Under the pieces are notes generated by a model that was given only the letters and a program-made list of their open reading frames with translations, did not search any database and was not told where the DNA came from. The translations under genes and the position numbers were made by a program. A DNA stretch of 64,000 nt from Chamaecrista fasciculata (lineage: Eukaryota; Streptophyta; Magnoliopsida; Fabales; Fabaceae): NCBI GenBank assembly GCA_003254925.1, contig QANZ01015968.1:53366-117365 (forward strand), given 5' to 3'. Below are positions 12,221-24,701 of this stretch, in pieces. How positions within the stretch are numbered: position 1 is the stretch's first letter; every line of letters begins with the position of its first letter.

Positions 12221-12703
12221 CTTGGTCATACCCACATTCTCTAGTCCGCAATCACCCACGATTGCCCCGCTCCGCAATTCTCGGTCTCCATCCTCGCTGG
12301 TGGAGATCGTGGGCCACAGACTTGGTCATACCCACATTCTCTAGTCCGTTGGCGCCTGCCATGTAACACGACATGCAATCACCCACGATTGCCTTGCTCC
12401 GCAAATCTCGGTCTCCATCACTCTCGCTGGTGGAGATCGTGTCTGACTACGTGGTGCGCCCCGCGCGCTGGCCACCACTCTCACCCTGCTCTATAAATAG
12501 AGCTCAACCCAGCAGACAAAGGTTAGCTACTTCTTACTCACCAGAATTCTCTCATTCTCATATCTCTCAAAGACTAACTTGAGCGACAGAGTATTCTTCG
12601 TAGGGCCCCCCTATGAAGTTCTTGTAGATACTTGGACATTCAAGCTTGCTCTTCCAGCCCACACTTGTTAACTAGGTAAGCCTGCCCTTTTTCTAGTTTA
12701 TCA
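12221..12703 (+). repeat. Gypsy-1 5' LTR, truncated and rearranged at its left end
   Basis: It matches the right three quarters of the 3' LTR (24702-25320) and ends in the same tagtttatca. The first ~100 bases are scrambled: the segment acttggtcatacccaca...ctagtccg appears twice (about 12221 and 12319), whereas in the 3' LTR it appears once. A TATAAATAG box is at 12492-12500. The first ~140 bases of the LTR present in the 3' copy are absent. Confidence 0.85.
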
Positions 12704-12721
12704 TTGGCGCCGTCTGTGGGA
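12704..12721 (+). other. Gypsy-1 primer binding site
   Basis: ttggcgccgtctgtggga follows the LTR terminal CA directly. This ttggcgcc... sequence is the usual first-strand primer site next to the 5' LTR in Tat- and Athila-type plant Gypsy elements. It fixes the right end of the LTR at 12703. The leader from here to the gag start at 12860 is non-coding. Confidence 0.8.
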
Positions 12722-12859
12722 ACCCTAGGCCGTGCGTTCATTACCACGTGCTCCCCACCACTTTTTGCATACGTGAGCCCTTGTGCTCACCCCTCTTGCT
12801 TTTTATCAAAAGCTAACTCACCGACGTTTCACTTGTTAACTAGGTGAATCATTTTTGCT

Positions 12860-14899
12860 ATGGCCAATCTCGAGGACTCCCCCCACGATCACCTTCTGGA
12901 GGACGACCCCTCTGACTCTCAGGAGCACTCCCCGGGATCTTAGGAGGGTCACGGACAGGAGGAACACAGAGAAGAGGGACCCTCTCGAACTTCACCACCT
13001 GTGACTCAGACGGGCGCCACTGGCCAGACCTTCGAAGGTCAGGACATCATGTCCATTTTTCGCGGGATGATGAAGAAACAGACAGACTCCCTCCGTCGCG
13101 AGTTTCAGAATCACTCCATTCACAACACTCCCGCTAGGACACCCTAGGGATCCAATCCCGCCCGCCGTAACACAACGGCGAGATCAGCTCAAAACACCCT
13201 GGCCGCCGCTGGTTTTGAAGACGAACCGAGCACCTTCATTTCTCAGAAGGGGACTTTCGCGCTGTCAATTCAGCGCGACATCATTCCACAGGGCTTTAAG
13301 ATGCTCGTGAAGATTACACCATACGAGCCCTCCGCGGATCCGAATTTGCACATGAAGGCATTCAACGCTGCTGTCCAGCTGGCATCCATCATTGAAGGGA
13401 AAAAATGCAAGCTGTTCCCAACCACCCTCGGCCAGGAGGGCCCTCACTGGTATGCCCGACTCCCAGATTACTCCATCAGTACCTTCGAAGAGCTGGAGGC
13501 CGCCTTCCTCAGACGCTTTGCCATGAGCATCGTCTACAAAAAGCCATCAACAGTGATGGCAGACCTAATCCAGGGTTCCAGTGAAAGTCTCTGGGATTTC
13601 CTCAAGCGTGGCCATCCACGCCTTTAAGCAAGGGCTCCGTCCTGGTAACATGTCCAATGAGTTGGCGCTCGCCAACCCAAAGACCTTGGAATCATTACTG
13701 AAGCAGGTTAGTGAATTTATTGTTAAGGAGGATAATCAGTTCGCCTCCAAGAGCCGTTTCAACAAGATGAAGGACATGCAAAACAGCCAATCAAACGGGG
13801 GAAACCAAAACGGAAACAAAAACGGGAAGTGGAAGAGGCACGATCGCCCTTCCAGCTCATCCCAAGGATCATCACGCCCGCCCTTCACGGGAAAATTCCC
13901 AACCTACCACATTCTCACTGTCTCTAGATCGGAAATCTGGCGCGCCTACGGGACGCTCGAGATCTTCCCCATAGCGAAGCCTCTTCCTGTTACGTCCGGT
14001 CGCCCAAGAGACACCAGCAAACATTGCAGATATCATAATGGCTACGGCCATACCATTGACGAGTGCATCTCACTAAAGGACGCCATCGAACAGCTCATCT
14101 GTGACGACCACCTGGCCGAATATAAGCAAAAGAAAAGACCCGAGTCTGACTGGGACACCTCCCAAACTAAAAACAGGAAGACTGCGGAGGACGGGAGCGC
14201 CAACACGAAACAAAGCGAAACGCCCGCCAGGGGCGTGATCAACACCATTTCTGATGGGATTCACAGGCATAAGACCCCGCACAATTGCAAGATCATCATG
14301 CGATCGATTATGTGCATGCAGTACACCAACAAGCGCTCCTACAAGGACGCCCATGAGCCAATCACATTCACCACCGAGGAGCTGAAGCCCGTCGAATATG
14401 ATGAGCCCATGGTCATCACTGCGCGCATTGGTGAAATTGACGTGCGAAGAATCTTAGTGGACCAAGAATCCTCCTCAGACATCCTATACTTCCACGCATT
14501 TGAACACTTGGGCATCCCTCTAGGCGCCCTCAAGCCCTTCAACGAACCCCTGATCGGTTTTGCACGGACTAGGACGCTTGCCGAGGGAGTCCTAGAGGCC
14601 AAGCTGACACTAGTTGGGGATGGAGCACCCCCCAAGACATCCGCCATCTATGCTAGCTTTATCGTGGTGGCCGCCCCATCTGCATACAATGTCATCCTCG
14701 AACGCCCAAGTTTGAATGCTTTCTGAGCCATGATCTCCACAGCTCATTTAGTGATGAAGTTCCCAACCAGATGGGGGACAACAAGTCTCCGAGGCGACCA
14801 GTTGGAGGGTCGCCGATGCTACGCGACAAGCTTGGCCTGAGTCACGATCGACCCTGGCTGCCAGACTAGGCCGTTCATGGAAGGAAAATCGGACTCTCC
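12860..14899 (+). pseudogene. gag: Gypsy-1 gag and protease, broken
   Basis: The frame opens at ATG 12860 and is broken by in-frame stops at 12941 and 13145, a frameshift near 13590, and stops at 14724 and 14836. Recognisable parts are a retrotransposon gag core (about 13260-13720, with LWDFLKR and QGLRPG), a basic Gln/Asn/Lys-rich linker, and a zinc-knuckle variant CRYHNGYGHTIDEC (C-x2-H-x4-H-x4-C) near 14026. An aspartic-protease-like segment lies near 14450, where the usual D-x-G-S-S reads DQESSS, so the catalytic glycine is lost. The protein would form the particle and process the polyprotein. Reading frame across the solo LTR at 14900-17000 is kept: 17001-17075 continues in the same frame. 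Confidence 0.88.
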
Positions 14900-17000
14900 T
14901 GTTGGAGATTATGGAGCAAACGCAGCGGAAAAGGTAAAATTAAAATTTTTTTATAATCTCCTCCAAAGGATCCACTACTTTTGTTTATACCAGAGAGAAA
15001 ATACGTTTACCTAAATTAGACGGTTGCTTTGAAAAATCGCAATTCCAAGAAGTCCACAGACTCGTGTCCTTCCTCTGCCGGTGATCCACACGAACAGTTT
15101 GGCAGATACTCAGGTGCTAGCCTCCAATCTCTTCTCCAAGAGATTATGGGACCTAATCTACAAATCTTGATACTTCAAGAACGCTTCTTGAAGCACTCAA
15201 GAACCAAAGTGGCGCACCAAAACTCAAGAGATAAGCACCCTTCCAAGAACCAATTTCTTGGCGCCTCTCTCTCTTTCTCTCACAACTCGCCTTTTGCCCT
15301 AGGTTTAGGGTTAGGTCGAAAAACTCTCCCTTTTCCTCTTTCTTTGGTTTAGGCGACTTGTGGTACTTTTAAAGAGTCTCACTCCAAAATTTAGGGAATC
15401 ACCAAATCTAATTAGGGAATCACCAAATCTTGATTATAAAATTACATTAATATTATAATTCAAGATTAAAAGGCAATCTTAATTTAAATTTCCAGATCAT
15501 ATCTTGAAATCCAAATCTTGGAAGCACACTTCCCATTGGTTGGAATGAGTCAAGAGGATTTGAATTCTTAATTAAAATATTACATTAATATCTTAACCGA
15601 AAATTCAAAATGCATTCTTGAAATTCAAAATGCAAGATCAAATCTTGCATTTGATCCTCCAAGAATGCGCCCCCCTATATTAGTTTATAGGAATTTAATA
15701 AATAAGAAAACAATCCTAACTCTTAGGAAGTTATAACCAACTTTATTAATTTCCTTAACAAACTGAATTAAAATATTACCCTGATATCTTAATTCAAATT
15801 CAAGTCTTGAATTCAAATTAACAAAATCATAATTCATCAATTTAATCCAAGAGTGAGGCGCCACCTCATCTTGTTATCCAATATTAGAGAATATAATAAA
15901 TCAATAATCCCCTAACTCTTAGGAGACTTAGTCAATTCATTATTCCCCAATATTTTAAACAAGAATTCAATTGTAAATAGATTAATCAAATTAACTATTT
16001 AACAATTAATATATTTAAACTTGTCTAACAAATTTAAATATCACAAATGTAGATTTTATTTAAGACAAGACTTCATGTCATAAGACATTCAACTATGTCT
16101 TAAATTGCGTCACTAAAGTGACTCACGAATTAAACCCTAATTCGTGTCCCATAACAGTATCTTGATCCTGCTCATGTGTGACCCAATAGGCCTCATGTGA
16201 AATTGGCAGCAAGGCATCTCTATGACTCACAAGTCGAGAGTGGACTCTAGCAAGCCATCACGACTACCCAAAACACATGAGTTATCGTTTTAACATAAAC
16301 GACTTAACCTTAGTACCACCTTGTCATAATCCCTATTGTCACACGATATCTTGGTCATGGATAAGGCATGGGAAAATCATCCTTGTAATCCACACCATAA
16401 CTTTCTCGATTCCTTGAGTTGGTCCCATTACCCTATGTGGCCACACATTCCTTGGACAAACTCATCGAGGGACCCAGTCAAATATCTCTCAACTTAATGA
16501 GGGACAAAATTCCTTATTGATCAACCACATTCCTCAGCACGGAAAACAACTAAACCCGTACCTAGCCTGTATGGCTACCCTGTTACGGGCAATGTTGGAC
16601 TAGGCCAAAGTTCAGCATCTACAACGCCAGAATAATGAAGACCTTAGGTCTAAGGGCATCGTGACAGGTGTACAGGAGAGGCTAGCTTATGACTAAACCC
16701 ATCTAGGACTCTCCGGGTCGGTCCAACAACTTGTAACCCTTTACATAATTGCACCATGACTCTCGAGAAGCATCACATGCGTGTATCTCCATACACCGAA
16801 GTCATGCTGGTCTTAGTTCGTTCACGTTCCCACGTGAATACCAGGGACAGTTTAGAATAATTATCACATAATTAATCAAGGATTGTTATCACAGTAAACA
16901 TGCTAATAATATGATAACGACATAATTTATCATTCATAAATCAGTCAAACAATATGTTCATACTTATAAAATGATTGGCCCTAGGGCACAATCTCCATCA
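14900..17000 (-). mobile_element. Copia-type solo LTR (copy 1) inserted in Gypsy-1, TSD tctcc
   Basis: It begins TGTTGGAGATTATGGAGC and ends GGGCACAATCTCCATCA, inverted termini with one mismatch. It is flanked by a perfect 5-bp duplication tctcc (14895-14899 and 17001-17005). It has no coding region and aligns along its length with 36978-39116 and, inverted, with 63106-64000. Read on the minus strand it starts tgatggagattgtgccctag, a pattern I associate with Angela/Tork-like Copia LTRs ('ttgtgccctag' start, 'ccgctgcg' near the end); hence the strand and family call, which is inference. An open frame at 15029-15352 has no recognisable domain. Confidence 0.88.
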
Positions 17001-17433
17001 TCTCCTCCCCCGCAGCTTGCTGAAGAGGATGCAGACACGAGCACTACTACAGAAGTAACAGACCTACGCGATGAGGTAGACCACGCTAGTGGCTGACGCC
17101 TCCCAGATTTGTAACTAACTCTAGTCGGCGGATTAGCTGCCCAACCTTAAGATTAGTTGCAAACTTTCCTTTTCCTAGATATGTTACATTTCTTTATGTT
17201 CATTTTCCCTTCCCTAAAATGCTTAAGGCCCAGTATTCTTATCCTTATGTACGATCCGACCTACCCATGGCGGACGAGCTCTTTGCTTAATGAAATATCA
17301 TTTTCCCTTACAAAGTCTTTTGCACACTTTTAACTTACGTGTATCTCATTTTACATTTTAGGTAGAGGGCACACACCCTACACCTTCGGACACGCTTGTT
17401 CAAATTCACTTCCCTGGGCACCTAAAGCGAATA
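17001..17433 (+). other. Gypsy-1 gag-pol junction with probable retroelement intron (17076-17361)
   Basis: Coding frame from gag-protease runs to gatgag at 17075. Then come a gt donor, a T-rich stop-filled stretch of 286 bases, and an acceptor ttttacattttag at 17361. After it the frame resumes (gtagagggcacacacc) and leads without a stop into reverse transcriptase. An intron at this position, between protease and reverse transcriptase, is a known feature of Ogre elements of the Tat lineage. In Gypsy-2 the equivalent region is a continuous open frame. The splice sites are my prediction. Confidence 0.6.
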
Positions 17434-20400
17434 GTGAGCATCTCGGCGGACATACCCGCAGAGCAGAAAGCCAGACTATCCGACTTCCTGCTCGCCAACA
17501 GCGATATCTTTGCATGGTCCGTCTCGGACATGCCCGGCGTAGACCCCAAGCTGGTCATGCATTCTCTCGACGTGGACGACTGTCACGGAGTTTTCCAAAA
17601 GAAACGAGTCCTGGGGTTAGAGCGGCAGCTCGCCGCAAAGGAAGTTAACAAGTTGCTGGCGGCCGACTTCATACGGGAGACTAGGTATCCCACCTGGCTG
17701 TTCAATGTCGTTTTGGTCCCCAAATACAATGGCAAATGGCGAATGTGTGTGGATTTCATGGACCTGAACAAGGCAACCCCCAAAGACCTTCACCCGCTGC
17801 CTAGGATTGACAAATCGGTAGACAATACCTGCGGGTACGCCACTTTGAACTTCCTGGACGCCTTTTCAGGCTACAACCAGATCAAGATGAACCCTAAGGA
17901 CGTCGACAAAACGGCCTTCATCACCGAACAGGGTATCTATTGCTACAATGTCATGCCTTTCGGCTTGAAGAACGCATGCGCCACCTATCAGCGCATGATG
18001 GACTGCTTCTTCAAAGATAATGTTGGAAAAAACATTGAAGTCTACGTTGATGATATGGTTGTCAAAACAAAGGCCGACGGTGACCACCTCAATGACTTAC
18101 GGGAAATCTTCCAGATTCTCCGCCATTACAGACTACGGCTCAACCCCGCCAAGTGTGCTTTCGGAGTTGGCGGGGGTAAATTCTTGGGCTTCATGATCTC
18201 CTAGCGCAGGATAGAGGCCAACCCAGACCAGTGCCAGGCCATTCTTGACATGACATCACCAAGAACTCTGAAAGAGGTACAGCGCCTCAACGGGCGCATA
18301 GCTACGCTCCACCGCTTTCTAGCAAGGTCAGGCGACCGCTGCTTACCCTTCTTCAAAACTTTGAAAGGAGGAAAAAACTTCACTTGGACCGCTGAATGCG
18401 AAAAGGCCTTCCAAGAGCTAAAGGTGTATCTCAGCCGACCACCCATTCTCATAACCCCGGCTCCGGGCAAGCCAATCTATGTTTATCTCGCCGCAACTGA
18501 TGTGGCAGTAAGCTCTGCCTTGATCAACGAAGACAAAGATGAACAACGACCCATCTTCTTCTCTAGCAAAGTACTCACGGGCGCCGAAACCTGCTACCAC
18601 TTGCTGGAGAAACTGGTGTATGCTCTACTTGTGTCCACAAGTAAATTACGGTCGTACTACCAACAGTACGCGATAGTGGTCCGCACCGATCGCCCAATGA
18701 GGTAGATCATCCATCAACCTGACATCGCCGCACGTCTCGTCAACTGGTAAATCGAGCTTTCTGAGTTCGGCCTCATCTTTGAGCCTCGCCGCGCGATAAA
18801 GGGACAAGCTCTCGCCGACTTCGTCGTAGAGATGACGCCTGCCAATCCAGCCTCCCTTACGTGGAACGTTTACATAGATGGCGCTTCATCCGTCAAGCTT
18901 CGCGGCTCAGGTGTCATTGTCAATTCGCCCGACGGCTACGCCATCGAACAGGCTATCGACATACAATTTCCTGCCACCAACAATCAGGCAGAGTATGAAG
19001 CACTCATAGCCGCCCTAGAGCTCGCCTTCGGCATGGGTGCCCAGGACATTCACATCTACAGTGACTCCCAGCTTGTGGTTGGACATATGAAAGAATTCGA
19101 GGCCAAGGAACCCACCATACTCAAGTATAAGGAGAAGGCGCGATACATCCGCCGTCATCACGTCCGGGCCGCCCGATTCACGCACATTTTGCGTTCCAAA
19201 AACACCAGGGTAGATGCTTTGGCCAAACTTGCCTCCATGCTGGATGCCAGAGGCCGCTCTTCAATCATCTATACCGTTCTTGAACGCCCATCAATCGAAG
19301 GACCGACTGTCCTCGCTATTGAAGCAAGCGTGGACTGGCGCACGCCAATTATCGAATACATCAGGAGCGGAACTCTCCCACCCGGTAGAAATGAATCCAG
19401 GAAGGTCGTATGCCGAGCGTCACACTACTTCCTCTGAGGGAATGATCTCTACCGCCGAGGTCATCCTATGCCCTGCCTTAGGTGTGTTGGTCCTAATGAC
19501 GCCCGCCTCATCCTTGAAGAACTTCACGACGGACTCTGCGGCTCACATCAGGCTGCACCTGTCCTAAAGTGCAAAGTCCTCATTTCGGGATTCTATTGGC
19601 CTTCCATCATCAGGGACGCCACTGAACTGGTAAAAACTTGCCGAAAGTGCCAGGAACACGCCAATCACATTCACGTTTCGGGAGAAGACATGCACCCAAT
19701 GGAGTCTCCCTGGCCCTTCGATGTGTGGGGCATTGACATCCTTGGACCATTTCCGACCGCCATTGGCCATCAGAAATTCCTTATCGTCGCGATCGACCTT
19801 TTCACAAAGTGGATCGAGGCAGAACCCGTCAAATCCATCAGCTCTACTCAGAGTCTTGTAGAACATACTCTCACGATTTGGCGTTCCTCAACGGCTTATC
19901 AGTGACAACTGTCGCTAGTTCATCAGCGAATCTTTTTGCGAATTCTGTGCCGAGTGGGACATTTCCCTGGGCAACAACTCAGTCAAAGACCCTTCAACGA
20001 ACAGGCAAACTGAGCTCGCCAACCGCATCATCCTGAATGGATTGAAGCACCGGCTTGACAATGCAAAAGGACGGTGGGCAGACGAACTTCCGATCGTCTT
20101 ATGGTCCTATCGGATCACACCTCAGGAATCTACAGGCGAAGCCCCCCACGCTCTCACCTATGGGTCGACCGCCATGATTCCAACTGAGACCAATTTCCTC
20201 TCCGACAGAGTCTTGTACTACAATGAGGAAACTAACCAAAGCCATAGGGCCATCGCCCTGGATGAGCTTGAAGAAGTACGCGAGATCGCCAGTATCAGAC
20301 AAGCCGCCTACAAGGAACGCATGGCAAAATACTTCAACAAGGTCAAACACCGATCTTTTGAAATCGGCGACCTTGTCCTCCGTGACGTCGCCAACGACCG

Positions 20401-20581
20401 CTTGAACCGCTTGCACGACAAGCTACACCCCAACTGGGAAGGCCCATACAGCATCATCAAGGTTATTCCAGGTGGCGCGTACATGTTATCCACACTGGAC
20501 AGCCGCCGGCTAGAAAATCCATGGAATGTCGCAAGCCTTAGAAAGTATCTTGACCGCACGGTCAACAATATTACACTTTGA
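17362..20581 (+). pseudogene. pol: Gypsy-1 pol: reverse transcriptase, RNase H, integrase; broken
   Basis: Reverse transcriptase is clear: KWRMCVDF, NFLDAFSGYNQI, MPFGLKNA and the catalytic YVDD at 18043-18054. It is followed by the first RNase H region (18250-18705) and a second, archaeal-like RNase H (18832-19437; VYIDGASS, NNQAEYEALIAAL, IYSDSQLVVG). Integrase begins near 19468 with the His-Cys finger (CRKCQ) and WPFDVWGIDILGPFP. The central part around 19880-20035 is frameshifted, with only fragments of the SDN motif and the later TELANRII. The C-terminal part is open at 20042-20581 (GDLVLRDV, NWEGPYSI) without a chromodomain. Stops at 18202, 18703, 18748 and 19435 break the frame. Confidence 0.92.
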
Positions 20582-21288
20582 TTTATCTCTTATGTAATTT
20601 TGCACCTTGTCCCTTTTCTTTTCGTTTACTTCATGTAGCGATCACCATGACTCTCACGTTAATACAATTACGACGTCTCTCTCCACTCTCACGACTTGTG
20701 TATATTTTATGCTTATTTCAATTACATTAACTTAGGCGCAGCCTAATCTAAACGACTTACAACATGTAAGTTATTCTTAAACGCTCCAATGAAGAGCTCA
20801 AAAGTAGGAGGGACGCCTCCAAACGCTTTCATACAGGCGCCCCGCGCGCCTTGAGCCGAGAAGTTGCTCATACGTCATGCTGGACCGCTACCTCGTGACT
20901 GGCTAGCCCCATCGATCGCCAACAAAGTTAGGCGAACATCCATACTTGCGCAAAATAAACATCTCAAACAGATAAAATGACACACAAAGCATCCATACAA
21001 AACATATTTATCAAAATATGGACCTTATGGCCCAGCAAATCATCAGGCCGCACGGCCAACAAATTCAACATTTTAAAGGGCACACGCGCCCGAAAATATC
21101 CAATAAAGGGCACACTCACCATACACAAATCCAAAAAGGGAACATACCTCCAAAAATACAGGTCTTTACAAATTCAACATTTTAAAGGGCACACGCGCTC
21201 GAAAATATCCACTAAAGGACACACTCGCCCTACACAAATCCAAAAGGGGAACATTCCCCAAAGATACAGGTCTTTACAAATGGATGAC
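20582..21288. repeat. Gypsy-1 spacer with 109-bp tandem repeat (21061-21281)
   Basis: This is non-coding sequence between pol and the opposite-strand ORF. Two copies of a unit of about 109 bp start at 21061 and 21170, both beginning aaattcaacattttaaaggg and ending in aggtctttacaaat. The array lies next to the 3' end of the antisense ORF. Tandem repeats in this region are usual in Tat/Ogre elements. Confidence 0.75.
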
Positions 21289-23574
21289 TCAGTCATCCGA
21301 AATTACAGTAGCATCAGCCGTTTTTGGAGCATGGTCACCACTCCCTTCCCTTCCCTCGCTGTCGGCCGCCTCTGCCACACCGGCTGGATTCTCTGCATCC
21401 TCTTGATTTCCCGCGGTGCTCAGTACGTCCGCCGGAGGCACATGCCCTGGATCTCCAGGCCTGGGCTGCGACCGCCCCTCTGCCAACTCATAGGCATGAA
21501 TGGTCCAGTCATCGGGCATGGAAGGCATCTGTTTGCTCGGTTCATCATCGTCCGCACGCATACGGATCTCATGGCCGCCCTGCCCATTTGGCAACACCTC
21601 GTGGGTGTAGTCGATGCCCGCCTTGTTCAGCTCGGGGTTCAGCAAACTTAGCTGCTTCCGGCAGTTCTCGAAGCCACGAGCGGATGCATTAATAAAATAC
21701 CAATATCAATGCTTCCGCTCATCCCGGCACGCCCGCTCGAAAGCTTCGGCCACCACAGTATAATGCCACTCATAGGTAGCCGAAGAGTATAAAGACTGGA
21801 TGGAGGCCACACCGGAGAATCGCCCTCTATTCGGATACGAGGGCAAATAAGGGAATTTGGCCTCTCCTTTCTCGTCGACCTTTCGCTCGTCCAGCATGTG
21901 CATCTGGGGGTTTCGCGGCCCATCGCCGTCGGGATGACTGCTCTTGATAAACTTGTCCAACTCCTCGTCATCCCAGAGTATGAACACCCCCGGATTGACA
22001 GGCCCAGTTGTGCGCGCCTTCTAAGAAGGTGGACCTTCCCTTGACGCGCCGCCCGCCAGGCCTTTTCCCTTGTCAGCCACTTTCTTCCCCTTGCCCGACG
22101 GGGACTCTTCGGCCCCTGCAACATTCACAGTCGGCGTCATCTCACCAAGGGCCAGCACGGGCGACCCTGCCCTCTTCCTTGTCGAAGTCGCCGATGCCTG
22201 TCCGCCCGCCTGATGGGCCACCGCGCCCCCAGAAGAGGTTGGAGCACGGGATGAAGGGAGCCCAGGAACCCTTTGCCCCACGCCAGGCGCCATTGGAGGA
22301 ACAGAAGTAGCTCGCATTCGAGCAGGTGCAGGTGCTTGTGTAGACGCTTGCTCGCCCACTGGCTCAACTTGAGCCGCTGCGGCTGAACTGTCGGCCCCCT
22401 GGTCGGTCGACCTCTTCTTTGTGCCGGTCAAAGCTGCAAAGCAAACAAGAAAGATGGTTATAAAACGTTCGAACGCCCACAATTTTATATCAATCAAAGA
22501 GTTAAAACAATATATTACATGATTGCACATAGTTCCTGTAAAATGAGCTAAGGAGCCTATTCGCCCGACGCTCCTCTTCGCTGAGATGCCCTCGCTTAAT
22601 CGGGCTCGTCCCCGTCTTAGCATCCGACCACCCGACGGGGAACCTAGGACGATCGTCCTCCTCCCTCACCCACCACGGGCGCCCCAACCCATTCTGTAGA
22701 ATGGGGAAGTACCTATCCTTCCACTTCTTCTAGTGGCTGATGCTAGCAGGGAACCCAGTCAGATGGCCCCCCTTCCTCTGAATGTTTACACGCCAATCAC
22801 CCTCGGGCTTCACAGAAAACCAATATAAAAATAATTTTATAGTGAGCTCCACGCCCACCGTCCAAGCTGCGAACTATAGAAGCTTCAAATTCTGCCAGCC
22901 ATCTCGAAATCAGTAAAAGACATCGCCGAACCACACTCTGCCAGCAGGACTTCATACACGACGAACCCTCACCGATGAGTCCACCCGACCGAGTTGTTGC
23001 CGCCCCACGCCCCCACTGCCATGCCGCTCGCCTCCCTGCTGGACCCTGGCCCAAAGTATGCATCATGGGCTGACTCCAACTCTGCATCATCATCAAATCG
23101 CGAAGCTGGCGGCCCTGTAGTCGCCCTAACTATAGTGTCCCTCGACCCCTCAGCCATGTCCCACTCAATTGGGTCCCGGGCCTGGATCAACCTCTCTCCT
23201 TCCACCACTAACCTGCATAGGTCGCTCGTTGGTTCACCCAACACCCTAGGCGGCTCCGGCTCCGGTCCGTCCGACAACTCGATCCTCAACTCTTCCTCGA
23301 TCGTCTCAGACATAACTAACGGTTTATAAATAACTAAGTCCCAACACCCCCTATATGCGCTCGTGGCTTCCTCACTCTGCCCTCGTGCGCCCTTTTCAAC
23401 AAACGTCCGCCCAGCTAACAGCTCGGCCGCCCTTCGGAGAGCTTTATCGATCTCACGGTTCAGCACCTCTGTGTCTTCTAAGCTACTCTCCTGTGGGGGT
23501 AAACTACTAAGGCTACTCAGATCCTCGCCTTCCTCTAACACCCTAAGGATCGCCATGGTCTCTAACACTCGCAA
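21289..23574 (-). pseudogene. Gypsy-1 antisense ORF (aORF), broken
   Basis: Open pieces on the minus strand in order are 23574-22969, about 22790-22500, 22433-22021, 21987-21706 and 21645-21289. They lie between pol and the 3' LTR and run against gag-pol, the position of the aORF of Tat elements. The first piece starts at an ATG and is acidic. A segment near 22690 (GRPWWVREEDD) resembles the middle of plant 'putative gypsy-type transposon' proteins. A probable intron ends at 22434 (tttgctttgcag read on the minus strand), followed by a low-complexity Ala/Pro/Ser/Lys-rich exon. The end is acidic and contains YEWHYTVVAEAFERA. Function of aORF proteins is unknown. Confidence 0.65.
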
Positions 23575-24689
23575 ATTAAATCAAAGTACAAGAGGTGAGG
23601 ATGTACTTGTACGCATTGTGCGCATATTGTGAGAAGATGAACTTAATCGATGATTCAGGCAAGCACCCAAACAATTGGGAACATTCACTCAACAAACTAC
23701 AAACAAGGGTATGCATATCAAATACACGGCGAAATCCAAATGCCAAATCACAAGAAAAATACCAATCATCCAAGCCGCTCGCCCTTTATGACCTACCACA
23801 CACGGCGACCGACCCTATGTTGCCCTCCCTGTCATCTGCTCCGATGAACCCAAACCCAGAAAACCCATACACATTCATGAACACTCATGAACCTGATGAA
23901 CACTAACCCAGCAAATAGCAGCCACAAAACCCAGAACTCTTTGAGTTCGAACCCAGAAAACCCAGACATCAAAGGTGCAAAATTCCATTTTTCGAAACCC
24001 TAACCCTCAATCGCGAAGCACAGTCACTCATGCAAAACAACATATCAGAAAATCAAGAAACATGCATATACACTTTCATCTTCCTCCTGACATTCGCGAT
24101 GGGATATCCCCCAAACCCTAACCTTCACCCCAACATCAAACATTCAAACAAACTCAATGGTAATCGACTCGCAAGGATTATCACTTACCTGGAAAGGTCA
24201 ACCATGGCAGACTGATCAACCACAATCGCTGCACTTTATACCTCGCGCGACGGTTGCAAGATTCCGACAATAAATCTCTACGGTTTCCTTCTTCTTCGCT
24301 CGAGTTTTCAGTTCGCAGAGTTAAGTGAAATGAACCGTTTCCCTTTGGCATTAAATACCCCTCTCTCTTGTGCGGTAAACGAGGAAGGCAAAGCGTTTTC
24401 CACCTTTTCAAATTTTTGGCCCCTCACGGTGTGACAGTGTCTGTGACAAGACTCGCTACCTACCACATGGTCGCCCGCCACGGCTGTCATTGACTTCTCA
24501 TGTACTCATGATGCGCCCGCCATCCAACCATCGTCTTTTTGCACGGGATACAAGTACTCTTGTACACTTTGGGCGTATGCCTGAAGCTCTTGCATGACCA
24601 AGGCATTGGCTTCATCACTCACATTCCAAACCCTTCACCCCGCACGCCTTAAGAGATTTGTACAACGTACGCGCTCGTAGACTTCTTTA
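23575..24689. other. Gypsy-1 region upstream of the aORF, no gene seen
   Basis: This lies between the aORF start and the 3' LTR. Several small overlapping open frames exist on both strands but none shows a domain. Read on the minus strand this should be the leader and promoter of the aORF, which in Tat elements is not shared with the LTR. Text such as aaaccctaaccctcaatcgcg resembles plant 5' UTR sequence. Confidence 0.4.
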
Positions 24690-24701
24690 AGGAGGGACTT
24701 G
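24690..24701 (+). other. Gypsy-1 polypurine tract
   Basis: aaggagggacttg lies immediately before the 3' LTR start at 24702 and is the likely plus-strand primer. It is purine-rich and interrupted only by ctt near its end. Confidence 0.6.

Noticed and set aside
15029..15352. 107-codon frame inside the Copia-type solo LTR
   Set aside because: Not open in the other two copies of the same LTR and without a domain.
22008..23632. Several + strand frames opposite the Gypsy-1 aORF
   Set aside because: They are GC-rich shadows of the minus-strand aORF.
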